A stretch of 64,000 nucleotides of DNA from Eubacterium_B sp034180045 (GTDB taxonomy: Bacteria; Bacillota; Clostridia; Peptostreptococcales; Anaerovoracaceae), in NCBI GenBank assembly GCA_034180045.1, contig JAXFOY010000009.1, positions 62,001 to 126,000 on the forward strand, in the 5' to 3' direction. Position 1 is the first letter of the stretch; every line of letters starts with the position of its first letter. The notes under the pieces were generated by a model that did no database searches, was not told the DNA's origin, and worked only from the letters and a program-made list of their open reading frames with translations. Below are positions 8,010-16,065 of the stretch, one piece after another. Both the position numbers and the translations under genes were made by a program.

Positions 8010-9416
8010 ATGAAGAACAGTAAGGCAACAATGGAAAAGATTGTAGCATTGGCAAAGAACAGAGGGTATGTATATCCGGGTTCGGAGATTTACGGCGGAC
8101 TGGCAAACACATGGGATTACGGTCCTCTAGGAGTGGAATTTAAGAACAATGTTAAGAAAGCTTGGTGGAAGAAATTCGTTCAGGAATCCAAGTATAACGT
8201 TGGGCTTGATGCGGCGATTTTGATGAATCCTCGTACATGGGAGGCTTCGGGGCATATCGGCGGCTTTGCTGATCCGCTTATAGATTGTAAGGAATGCAAG
8301 TCAAGATTTCGTGCAGATAAATTGATTGAGGATTACCGCAGTGAAAAGGGGCTGCCCGAAGAGGCTGTCGACGGTTGGTCAAACGAAAAACTGGAAGGAT
8401 ATATAGCCGAGGAGAAGATTGCTTGTCCTGAATGCGGTAAGAGTAATTTTACAGGAATAAGGCAGTTCAACCTGATGTTCAAAACTTTCCAGGGAGTAAC
8501 CGAAGATACTCAGGCGCAGATATATCTACGTCCGGAAACGGCTCAGGGTATTTTTGTCAACTTCAAAAATGTTCAGCGTACAGCTCGCAAAAAGATGCCT
8601 TTTGGAATAGCGCAGATAGGCAAGTCGTTCAGAAATGAGATAACTCCGGGCAACTTCACTTTCAGGACAAGAGAATTTGAGCAGATGGAACTCGAATTTT
8701 TCTGTAAGCCGGGCACCGATTTGGAATGGTTCGCTTATTGGAGAGAGTACTGTGTTAAATTCTTAGAATCTCTGGGAATGACTATGGAAAATATAAGAAC
8801 CAGAGACCACGAAAAAGAGGAACTTTCGCATTACAGCAATGCGACTACAGACATAGAATTTTTATTCCCGTTCGGATGGGGTGAGCTTTGGGGCATAGCC
8901 GACAGAACCGATTTTGACTTAAGCAAGCACGCGGAATTCTCGGGACAGGATATGTTATATCTCGACCCGGAGACAAACGAAAAATATGTGCCGTATTGCA
9001 TAGAGCCGTCTCTGGGAGCGGACAGAGTCGCACTGGCTTTTCTGATTGATGCGTATGATGAAGAAGTTTTGACTGCCGAAAACGGCAAGGAGGATACAAG
9101 AGTCGTACTGAGACTGCATCCTGCTTTGGCACCTTTTAAGGCTGCCGTTTTACCTCTATCGAAGAAGCTGTCGGATGTTGCGGAACCTATATTTGACGAA
9201 CTGTCAAAGCACTTTAACATAGATTATGATGCGTCAGGCTCAATAGGTAAGCGCTATCGCAGAGAAGATGAAATAGGAACCCCTTTCTGTATATGCGTAG
9301 ATTTTGATACCGCCGAAGATAATTGTGTAACTATAAGAGATAGGGATACAATGGAACAGATTAGATTGCCTATTTCAGAGGTCAAAAATTACATAGAGGA
9401 AAGACTTATATTCTAA
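8010..9416 (+). CDS. glyS: Glycyl-tRNA synthetase, alpha2 (single-chain) type
   Basis: At 468 residues it is the class II dimeric enzyme, not the GlyQ/GlyS heterotetramer. It starts with KNRGYVYPGSEIYGG, a diagnostic segment. Motif 2 is visible at IGKSFRNEITP, with FRTREFEQMELEFF, and motif 3 at EPSLGADRVALAFL. The C-terminal anticodon-binding domain is typical (HPALAPFKAAVLPL and KRYRREDEIGTPFC). An insertion holds a CXXC pair on each side (CKEC and CPEC), likely structural zinc. The ATG has only a weak, distant SD (AGCAGG, 13 bases away). No T-box leader fits in the 97-base gap upstream. Confidence 0.95.
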   Translation: MKNSKATMEKIVALAKNRGYVYPGSEIYGGLANTWDYGPLGVEFKNNVKKAWWKKFVQESKYNVGLDAAILMNPRTWEASGHIGGFADPLIDCKECKSRFRADKLIEDYRSEKGLPEEAVDGWSNEKLEGYIAEEKIACPECGKSNFTGIRQFNLMFKTFQGVTEDTQAQIYLRPETAQGIFVNFKNVQRTARKKMPFGIAQIGKSFRNEITPGNFTFRTREFEQMELEFFCKPGTDLEWFAYWREYCVKFLESLGMTMENIRTRDHEKEELSHYSNATTDIEFLFPFGWGELWGIADRTDFDLSKHAEFSGQDMLYLDPETNEKYVPYCIEPSLGADRVALAFLIDAYDEEVLTAENGKEDTRVVLRLHPALAPFKAAVLPLSKKLSDVAEPIFDELSKHFNIDYDASGSIGKRYRREDEIGTPFCICVDFDTAEDNCVTIRDRDTMEQIRLPISEVKNYIEERLIF

Positions 9417-9434
9417 GTATTTAGGAGGTTTTGC

Positions 9435-12062
9435 ATGAAACGATTTGTTTACTCGTTCAATGAAGGATCAAAAGATATGCGTCGCTTACTTGGCGGTAAG
9501 GGTGCAAATTTAGCAGAGATGACAAGAATTGGACTACCCGTGCCTTTCGGGTTTACTATTTCAACTGAAGCATGTAATGAATATTATCTCAACGAATCAA
9601 AGCTTAACGATGAAATAATCTCGCAGATTGCCGAAAAGCTTAGCGAACTCGAAAATGTAACGGGTAAAACCTTTGGTGACATAGATAATCCGCTGCTTGT
9701 TTCGGTCAGATCAGGCTCAGTATTTTCCATGCCGGGCATGATGGATACCATCCTAAATCTCGGTCTTAACGATGATGCAGTGCAGGGACTGGCAAAGCTG
9801 ACAGAAAATGAGAGATTCGCTCTCGACAGTTTCCGTAGATTTATCCAGATGTACGGTAATGTTGTAATGGAAGTTGACAGCAAGAACTTCGAAAATGTAA
9901 TTGACGAAGCAAAGGCAAAGCGCGGAATCAAGTATGATGTTGAACTTGACGAAAACGCTTTACGCGAGATAATAGCCGAATACAAAAAAATTGTCAGCTA
10001 CGGAAAACCGGGCGGATTTCCATCTGAACCCAAAACTCAGTTAATCGAAGCTGTTAAGGCGGTGTTCCGTTCATGGAATAACGAGCGTGCCATAAGGTAT
10101 AGAAAGATTGAAAGGATTCCGGATTCTCTCGGCACCGCTGTAAATGTACAGTCCATGGTGTTTGGAAATATGGGAGAAACTTCGGGAACAGGCGTTGCAT
10201 TCACCAGAAGTCCGGTAAACGGCGAAAAAAAGGTCTACGGTGAATTTCTGGTCAATGCACAGGGTGAAGATGTTGTTGCAGGAATAAGAACTCCTAAGCC
10301 GATAAGTGAGATGGCTAAGTCTTTTCCTGAGGTATACAAAGATTTTATGCATATAGCCGATGTTTTGGAAAAGCATTATCACGATATGCAGGATATGGAA
10401 TTTACCGTCGAAAGAAACAAACTTTATATGCTCCAAACAAGAGCCGCAAAGCGTACGGCTCACGCCGCTGTAAAGGTTGCTGTCGACATGGAACGTGAAG
10501 GACTCATAGATAGAGAAACTGCGGTTATGAGGATTGACCCGAACCAGATTAACCAGCTTCTTCATCCTAGATTTGACGAGAACTTACTTAAAAAATCAAA
10601 GCATATTGCAAAAGGTCTTCCGGCATCACCGGGAGCATCAAGCGGTAAAATATATTTCAGTGCCCAGGAAGCCGAAAAGGCTGCATCAGCCGGAGAAGCC
10701 GTGATTCTCGTGCGAGAGGTCACATCTCCGGAGGATTTGGCAGGCATGATTGTTGCTAAAGGTATTCTTACAGCTAAGGGTGGAGTGACTTCTCACGCTG
10801 CCGTTGTGGCTAGACAGATGGGCAAATGCTGTGTAGCAGGATGTTCAGAAATCGTGGTTTCCGAAAGTAAAAAAGAGCTTTCCGTCGGAACGGAAATTTA
10901 CCGAGAGGGAGACATTATTTCACTTGACGGGTATAGCGGTAAAGTCTATGCGGGTGCGTTAAATACGGTTGCCCCTGATTTGTCAGGTGATTTCGGCGTG
11001 ATAATGACATGGGCTGACGGAATAAGAAGTCTAAAGGTAAGGACGAACGCGGATAAGCCTGAAGATGCGCTTAAGGCTGTTGAATTCGGAGCGGAAGGCA
11101 TAGGTCTTTGCAGAACTGAGCATATGTTCTTTGAAGAACAGAGAATTCCTGCAATCAGAAGAATGATTGTAGCCGACTCGGAAGCGGAAAGAAGAGAAGC
11201 ACTGGATGCACTGCTGCCATACCAGAAGAATGATTTTAAGGGAATTTACGAGGTGATGGAAGATAGGCCTGTAACAATCAGGCTCCTAGATCCGCCGCTA
11301 CACGAATTCCTGCCTCACACCGAAGCGGAAATCAGGGTTTTAGCTGAACAAATAGGTGTAAGCTACGAAAAGCTCGCTCGCAGGACTGATGATTTAAGCG
11401 AAGTAAATCCTATGCTGGGTCACCGCGGCTGTAGACTTGCTATAAGCTATCCGGAAATTGCGGAAATGCAGACAAGAGCTATACTCGAAGCTGCCATTGA
11501 AGTGAGCGAAGAAAAAGGGCTTGACATCGTTCCTGAGATAATGATTCCTTTGACGAGCAGTGCGAAGGAGATGGCATACATCAAGGACATAGTAGTAAAT
11601 GCCGCAGAACGTTGTAAGAAAGAAAAGAATTCAGAAATAAAGTACATCGTAGGTACGATGATAGAAACTCCAAGAGCGGCTCTGGTAGCTGATGAAATCG
11701 CAGAGAGTGCAGAATTTTTCTCGTTTGGAACAAATGATATGACACAGATGACATACGGCTTTTCCAGAGATGATACCGCAAAGATTATAGATACGTACAT
11801 CGGTAAGAATATCTTTGAAGAGGATATTTTCCAATCCATTGACAAAAAAGGTGTAGGTAAGTTGCTTGAAATTGCAGTTAAGCAGGGCAGACAGGCAAGA
11901 GGTGATTTGAAAATCGGTATCTGCGGTGAACACGGCGGAGACCCTAGAAGTATAGAATTCTGTCATACGCTGGGACTCAATTATGTTTCATGTTCTCCAT
12001 ACAGAGTTCCAATCGCAAGAATTGCGGCAGCGCAAGCGGCTATCAAAGAAAACGAAAAATAA
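9435..12062 (+). CDS. ppdK: Pyruvate, phosphate dikinase
   Basis: It interconverts pyruvate, ATP and Pi with PEP, AMP and PPi. At 875 residues it has full family length. The N-terminal ATP-grasp domain includes GGKGANLAEM; the swivelling phosphohistidine domain has GGVTSHAAVVARQ with the catalytic His near residue 454; the C-terminal PEP/pyruvate barrel has MLGHRGCRL, SFGTNDMTQ and GICGEHGGDP. SD TAGGAGG lies 9 bases before the ATG. It lies just after glyS, probably co-transcribed. No PPDK regulatory kinase is nearby. Confidence 0.97.
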   Translation: MKRFVYSFNEGSKDMRRLLGGKGANLAEMTRIGLPVPFGFTISTEACNEYYLNESKLNDEIISQIAEKLSELENVTGKTFGDIDNPLLVSVRSGSVFSMPGMMDTILNLGLNDDAVQGLAKLTENERFALDSFRRFIQMYGNVVMEVDSKNFENVIDEAKAKRGIKYDVELDENALREIIAEYKKIVSYGKPGGFPSEPKTQLIEAVKAVFRSWNNERAIRYRKIERIPDSLGTAVNVQSMVFGNMGETSGTGVAFTRSPVNGEKKVYGEFLVNAQGEDVVAGIRTPKPISEMAKSFPEVYKDFMHIADVLEKHYHDMQDMEFTVERNKLYMLQTRAAKRTAHAAVKVAVDMEREGLIDRETAVMRIDPNQINQLLHPRFDENLLKKSKHIAKGLPASPGASSGKIYFSAQEAEKAASAGEAVILVREVTSPEDLAGMIVAKGILTAKGGVTSHAAVVARQMGKCCVAGCSEIVVSESKKELSVGTEIYREGDIISLDGYSGKVYAGALNTVAPDLSGDFGVIMTWADGIRSLKVRTNADKPEDALKAVEFGAEGIGLCRTEHMFFEEQRIPAIRRMIVADSEAERREALDALLPYQKNDFKGIYEVMEDRPVTIRLLDPPLHEFLPHTEAEIRVLAEQIGVSYEKLARRTDDLSEVNPMLGHRGCRLAISYPEIAEMQTRAILEAAIEVSEEKGLDIVPEIMIPLTSSAKEMAYIKDIVVNAAERCKKEKNSEIKYIVGTMIETPRAALVADEIAESAEFFSFGTNDMTQMTYGFSRDDTAKIIDTYIGKNIFEEDIFQSIDKKGVGKLLEIAVKQGRQARGDLKIGICGEHGGDPRSIEFCHTLGLNYVSCSPYRVPIARIAAAQAAIKENEK

Positions 12063-12084
12063 TAATTTCAAAAGTTGATTTATT

Positions 12085-12115
12085 AGAGAATGGCGACACC
12101 GTCATTCTCTTTTTG
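12085..12115 (+). terminator. Rho-independent terminator after ppdK
   Basis: Arms at 12085-12095 and 12100-12110 (11 bp, one G-U), a 4-base loop and a TTTTTG tail. Confidence 0.85.
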
Positions 12116-12173
12116 TAATAAGAAACACATGCGTTTGACATGGACTTGGTTATTATCACCGAGAATTTAATTT

Positions 12174-12238
12174 TTTTCACTAAAAAGTAGTGAAAATGAC
12201 AGTATGACACACGGCCACTATTAGAAACATGTTATAAT
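12174..12238 (+). promoter_or_regulatory. Inverted repeat and extended -10 promoter of the redox two-component operon
   Basis: A perfect 8-bp inverted repeat, TTTTCACT (12174-12181) and AGTGAAAA (12189-12196) with 7-base spacer, lies upstream of TGTTATAAT (12230-12238), an extended -10. No good -35 is present at the right distance, as expected for an activator-dependent promoter. Binding by the downstream response regulator is inferred. Confidence 0.4.
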
Positions 12239-12314
12239 AGATAACAAGCATAAGTTAAAACGGATATGTTAACAGACCGGCTATCAAAAGTGAAAGGATA
12301 TGTTCAGATAGAAA

Positions 12315-13001
12315 ATGAGGATTTTACTTGTAGAAGATGAAGTTCAGCTACTGGAAAGTATTGCGGAAGGGTTAAGGCTTTCGGGTTATATTGTTGATAC
12401 TGCCGAAAACGGCATAGATGCGGAACAGATGTGTTATGCGGAAAGCTATGATTTAGTCATACTTGATATTAATCTGCCTAAAATGGACGGTTTTGAAGTC
12501 CTAAAGCGAGTCAGAGAGTATGACAAAAGTCTCAACATAATATTGCTTACAGCCCGTTCTGATGTAAGTGACCGCGTGAAGGGGCTTGATTACGGAGCAA
12601 ATGATTATGTGGTAAAGCCGTTTTATTTTGCTGAACTGGAAGCCAGAATAAGGTCTTTGCTAAGGCGTAAATCAATTCAACCCGAAGCGGAACTGTGCTG
12701 CGGTTCTCTTAGATTTGATACCGTAAAGCGCAGAGCATATGTAAAAAATGAGGAGTTAAAACTTACAAATAAGGAGCTTGGAATCTTAGAATATCTGCTG
12801 ATGAACATGGGTACGCATATCAACCAGTATGAAATTTTGGAACATGTGTGGGGGGATGAAGCGGACAGCTTTAGTAACACCGTAAGGGTGCACATGGTCT
12901 CTTTAAGAAAAAAACTCAAAAAAGCGACAGGATATAACATGATAGAAAACACTATAAGTAAAGGATATATAATAGATGAAGATAAGAACTCATGCAAATA
13001 A
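12315..13001 (+). CDS. OmpR-family response regulator
   Basis: The 228-residue protein has a receiver domain: acidic pair E7/D8, phosphoacceptor D51 in LVILDINLP, T/S switch in LLTARS and K in VVKPF. A C-terminal winged-helix DNA-binding domain follows (NKELGILEYLLMN and TVRVHMVSLRKKL). It overlaps the histidine kinase gene by 26 bases, so they form one two-component pair. The nearest SD-like element (AAAGGA) is unusually far, 16 bases from the ATG. The probable targets are its own operon and the redox genes after it; that is inferred from arrangement only. Confidence 0.92.
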   Translation: MRILLVEDEVQLLESIAEGLRLSGYIVDTAENGIDAEQMCYAESYDLVILDINLPKMDGFEVLKRVREYDKSLNIILLTARSDVSDRVKGLDYGANDYVVKPFYFAELEARIRSLLRRKSIQPEAELCCGSLRFDTVKRRAYVKNEELKLTNKELGILEYLLMNMGTHINQYEILEHVWGDEADSFSNTVRVHMVSLRKKLKKATGYNMIENTISKGYIIDEDKNSCK

Positions 13002-14127
13002 GGCACGGAAAACCGTTGTGTATAAGCTTATCGTCGCTGTCATCACCATATTTTTGGCAATGATAGGTATTTTGTATATAAGCATAAACTGTTATCAGCA
13101 TTATACTATGGAATGTCTTGCTGAAAAATTCGAAAGCGAGCTGAATAAATCGGGTGACGGCGAAGTTTTGGTTTTGGAATTTGATGAGGGACTTTCAGGA
13201 ACGGAATTTATTATTCATACGGCAATAATCTCGCTTAGCGTAATCTGCCTTGGCGCCATAGCGTTTTATATTGTTATTTCGGGAGTTATGAAACCGCTGA
13301 AACAACTTGCCGAAAAGGTATCAAGCATAGATTTGGAAGGGACAAACTATGAAAAAAATTATATTGTAATCGAAAACGGAGGTTTGGAGATTAAGGAGCT
13401 TTCTATGACGCTTGACAGAGCTTTTCAGGAAATTTACGAGGGGTATGAGAGGCAAAAGAATTTTAGCATAAACGTAGCTCATGAGGTTAGAACTCCGCTT
13501 GCTGTACTATCTGCCAAAATTGACGTTTTTAAGAAGAAAAAACAAAATGAAGATGAAGAAGTGGATAAACTGATACTTTCTATGGAAAAGAACATATCCA
13601 ATCTTTCGGATATGGTTGAGGCACTTATGTTACTGAGCAGCAACCAGCCTATGCAAAGAAGAATGGTACATCTAAATGACCTGATTGATGAAGTTTTCTT
13701 TGACTTGGAGGACAAGGCGCTGGAAAAAGGGCTGAAACTCATAATGAAAGGAGACGATGTAAGCATAAATACTGATGACCAGATTCTGGAAAGGGCACTG
13801 TTTAACCTTGTTGAAAACGGAATAAAGTACAGCGATTACGGCGGCACCGTCCAGGCTAATTTAGAAGCATCAGCTGACAATGTTATTATAGAAATTTCTG
13901 ATGAGGGAGTGGGAATATCTGATGAAGACAAAGCGCACATATTTGAGTTATTCTATCGTGTTGACCGGTCAAGAAGCAGAGAAACCGGAGGCTATGGAAT
14001 AGGGCTGGCACTTGTAATGCACACGATAAACAGGCTTGGCGGAACTGTGTCTGTCTTGGATAATGTTCCTAAAGGAAGCGTATTCAAAATTATTTTGCCG
14101 ATTAACCGGGATTTTAATATTTCTTAA
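12976..14127 (+). CDS. Sensor histidine kinase of the redox operon
   Basis: This is a membrane kinase of 383 residues. TM1 is near residues 15-37 and TM2 near 75-98, with a short extracytoplasmic loop of about 37 residues between them. A HAMP-like linker follows, then the H-box NVAHEVRTPL, N-box LFNLVENGIKYS, and G-boxes DEGVGIS and GGYGIGLALV. The small outer loop suggests it senses the membrane or a partner protein rather than a large ligand. SD AAGGAT lies 9 bases upstream of the ATG. The CXXC protein gene starts 51 bases after its stop, with no terminator between. Confidence 0.92.
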   Translation: MKIRTHANKARKTVVYKLIVAVITIFLAMIGILYISINCYQHYTMECLAEKFESELNKSGDGEVLVLEFDEGLSGTEFIIHTAIISLSVICLGAIAFYIVISGVMKPLKQLAEKVSSIDLEGTNYEKNYIVIENGGLEIKELSMTLDRAFQEIYEGYERQKNFSINVAHEVRTPLAVLSAKIDVFKKKKQNEDEEVDKLILSMEKNISNLSDMVEALMLLSSNQPMQRRMVHLNDLIDEVFFDLEDKALEKGLKLIMKGDDVSINTDDQILERALFNLVENGIKYSDYGGTVQANLEASADNVIIEISDEGVGISDEDKAHIFELFYRVDRSRSRETGGYGIGLALVMHTINRLGGTVSVLDNVPKGSVFKIILPINRDFNIS

Positions 14128-14177
14128 CATAAACTTTATATCACATATGCTATATTATTCAAAAGGAGGTGATGTAG

Positions 14178-14324
14178 TTGACGGGAAAGTCAAGAAAAAT
14201 TGCCGGTATATGTGTCTTTGCGATAGGTATATTGTTCATCATATACGGTGTACATCGCGGAGAAGTAAATACTGTTCTTTCAAAAGCCGTTAGAATTTGT
14301 TTAGAATGTGTGGGGATAGGTTAA
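14178..14324 (+). CDS. 48-residue CD1871A-like CXXC membrane protein
   Basis: The gene starts at a TTG (14178) with a near-perfect SD, AAGGAGGTGAT (14163-14173). The product has a basic N-terminus (TGKSRK), one hydrophobic helix of about 17 residues (IAGICVFAIGILFIIYG), and a tail ending in RICLECVGIG. That is a CXXC motif three residues after the helix-connecting segment. This pattern matches the small CD1871A-type family found beside 4Fe-4S proteins in clostridia. The stop directly abuts the next start. It likely passes electrons or holds a cluster or disulfide at the membrane; the biochemical role is unknown to me. A longer overlapping frame from 14036 is not real. Confidence 0.8.
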   Translation: MTGKSRKIAGICVFAIGILFIIYGVHRGEVNTVLSKAVRICLECVGIG

Positions 14325-15245
14325 TTGAAAAACTTTTTTAGATGGATAAAGGATAAAAATTTTTTCTCTGTGCTCAGAAAAAACAGAGGCTTTGTCCAAG
14401 GTGCAGCAGCTTTGATGACGAATATTCACCTTGGAAATTTCTTAAAAGGAACAATATATACAGGCGGAGCTAAACAGATTTGCGTTCCGGGACTGAACTG
14501 CTACTCATGTCCGGGAGCAACAGGAGCCTGTCCTATCGGGTCGTTTCAGGCGGTGGTAGGAAGCTCGAAATTTAATTTTTCTTACTATATAGCTGGCATT
14601 TTAATTCTCTTCGGAACGCTGATGGGCAGGCTGATTTGCGGCTTTTTATGCCCTTTTGGATGGTTTCAGGATTTGATACATAAAATTCCGTCAAAAAAAA
14701 TAAGTACTGAGAAATTAAAGTATTTGAGGTATCTCAAGTATGTGATATTAGTAGTGAGCGTTTGGCTTTTAGGCGTTTTAATCGTCAACGAGGTAGGAGG
14801 CTCAAACCCTTACTTCTGCAAGTACATTTGTCCTCAGGGAATACTCGAGGGCGGAATACCGCTTTCTATCGCAAGCGCTTCTATAAGAGCTACACTTGGT
14901 AAATTGTTCTCGTGGAAACTTTTCATTCTCTTGAGTTTTGTAGTTATGTCTATATTTTTCTACAGACCGTTTTGCAAATGGATTTGTCCGCTCGGAGCCT
15001 TTTATGCGCTCTTTAACAAAATATCCTTCTACAAATATAATGTAGATGAGTCGCTGTGTGTACACTGTGGAAAATGTAAGAGAACATGTAAAATGGACGT
15101 AGATATGTCAAAAAATCAAAGCGCTTTGGAATGCATAAGATGCGGTAAATGCGTGGATGTATGTCCTACAGGAGCAATTTCAACATCTCTTTCAGGATGC
15201 ACCGGCTGTAAAGGGAAAAGTAAAAGCGCCTGTGGCAAAAACTAG
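14325..15245 (+). CDS. Membrane polyferredoxin, 4Fe-4S binding protein (NapH/NosR-like)
   Basis: The 306-residue membrane protein has about five hydrophobic spans and four cytoplasm-edge cysteine motifs: CYSCPGATGACP, CGFLCPFG, CKYICPQG and CKWICPLG. It ends with two canonical ferredoxin motifs, CVHCGKCKRTC and CIRCGKCVDVCPTG, then a Cys-rich tail (CTGCKGKSKSACG). NapH-type proteins move electrons between quinols or ferredoxin and an outer partner. The start is TTG 14325, touching the stop of the CXXC gene, with GGGGATAGG upstream. Placement before a TlpA-like lipoprotein suggests electron supply to extracytoplasmic thiols; this is inferred. Confidence 0.88.
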   Translation: MKNFFRWIKDKNFFSVLRKNRGFVQGAAALMTNIHLGNFLKGTIYTGGAKQICVPGLNCYSCPGATGACPIGSFQAVVGSSKFNFSYYIAGILILFGTLMGRLICGFLCPFGWFQDLIHKIPSKKISTEKLKYLRYLKYVILVVSVWLLGVLIVNEVGGSNPYFCKYICPQGILEGGIPLSIASASIRATLGKLFSWKLFILLSFVVMSIFFYRPFCKWICPLGAFYALFNKISFYKYNVDESLCVHCGKCKRTCKMDVDMSKNQSALECIRCGKCVDVCPTGAISTSLSGCTGCKGKSKSACGKN

Positions 15246-15314
15246 AGGTGAAAACTAAAATAGAAGCCGAGCTAGTCAGTTGTAGAAAAACTTAAAAATT
15301 GGAAAGGTGATAAT

Positions 15315-15884
15315 ATGAAAAAAGGATTAAAAAGATTTATATGTGTCGTATCGGTAATGCTTATGCTCATTCCCCTTGTGGCTTGCGGTTCAGGTTCGGG
15401 ATCAGGTTCAGGCTCAAAGGATGCGGGAGCGGATAATAAATTCCCGGATTTTAAGGCGGAGGATCTCTCCGGCAAGCAGTATTCAGAAAAGGTTTTCGCT
15501 GAAAGCGATGCTACCGTTGTAAATTTCTGGTTTACAGGCTGTCAGGCATGCATAGCCGAAATGCCTGACCTTGAGAAAATGAGTGCAAAGCTTGCAAAAG
15601 ACAATGTGAAGTTTATCGGAATATGCACAGACGCAGGCGAAGCGGGAATTGATAAGGAAGCCGGTAAAATTCTAAAGGCAAGCAATGTTACTTTCCCTAA
15701 TTTGAAGCTTAAAGAGGGCGAAAAGATGACAGAGTTTGTGAATTCAATAAATGCCTTTCCTACAACCGTGGTAGTTGACAAGAACGGGAAGATTGTAGGA
15801 GACCCTATTGTAGGTGCAATAAACGGAGACAGAGAAAAAGTTTTATACGATAGAATTGAACAGGCAAAAAGCATGAACAAATAA
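15315..15884 (+). CDS. TlpA-like thioredoxin-fold lipoprotein
   Basis: The 189-residue precursor has a lipoprotein signal with lipobox LVAC (lipidated C24), then a (GS)n linker and a thioredoxin-like domain. The active site reads FTGCQAC with C76 and C79, where WCxPC is usual. A cis-Pro region follows (NAFPTTVV). It is anchored outside the membrane and probably reduces or oxidises protein thiols, or a peroxide-type substrate. SD GGAAAGGTG lies upstream of the ATG. It is the last gene of the unit and is followed by a terminator. No CcdA/DsbD gene is in view, so the polyferredoxin may replace it. Confidence 0.9.
   Translation: MKKGLKRFICVVSVMLMLIPLVACGSGSGSGSGSKDAGADNKFPDFKAEDLSGKQYSEKVFAESDATVVNFWFTGCQACIAEMPDLEKMSAKLAKDNVKFIGICTDAGEAGIDKEAGKILKASNVTFPNLKLKEGEKMTEFVNSINAFPTTVVVDKNGKIVGDPIVGAINGDREKVLYDRIEQAKSMNK
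15389..15418 (+). repeat. GGT/A-TCA-type codon repeat coding the Gly-Ser linker
   Basis: Five tandem hexamers of the form GGN-TCN encode GSGSGSGSGS just after the lipid-modified cysteine. Such repeats can gain or lose units by slippage, each step being in frame, so the linker length may vary between strains. Confidence 0.7.
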
Positions 15885-15897
15885 ATAATATAAATTG

Positions 15898-15954
15898 AGG
15901 CTTATTTGAAGCGTCCGCTCAAAGTTGGATGTTTTCGAATAAGCCTTTCTTTTA
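15898..15954 (+). terminator. Terminator of the redox operon
   Basis: Arms at 15898-15910 and 15934-15946 pair over 13 bp (one G-U) around a 23-base loop, then TTCTTTTATTT. Confidence 0.75.
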
Positions 15955-16065
15955 TTTGCAGCTTGGAATATAATTAACTCTAAGTTTATAATTTTACTTT
16001 TAAGTATATAAAATATAAGTCGAATTAATATGTAAATATATGCTCATCAACTGAAAGGAGAATTA

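Noticed and set aside
14036..14293. 85-residue ORF between the kinase and polyferredoxin
   Set aside because: It overlaps the end of the kinase out of frame and lacks an SD. The real small gene (14178-14324) is in another frame.
15526..15560. Selenocysteine in the TlpA-like active site
   Set aside because: Both active-site codons are ordinary TGT/TGC cysteine codons, with no TGA in the frame.
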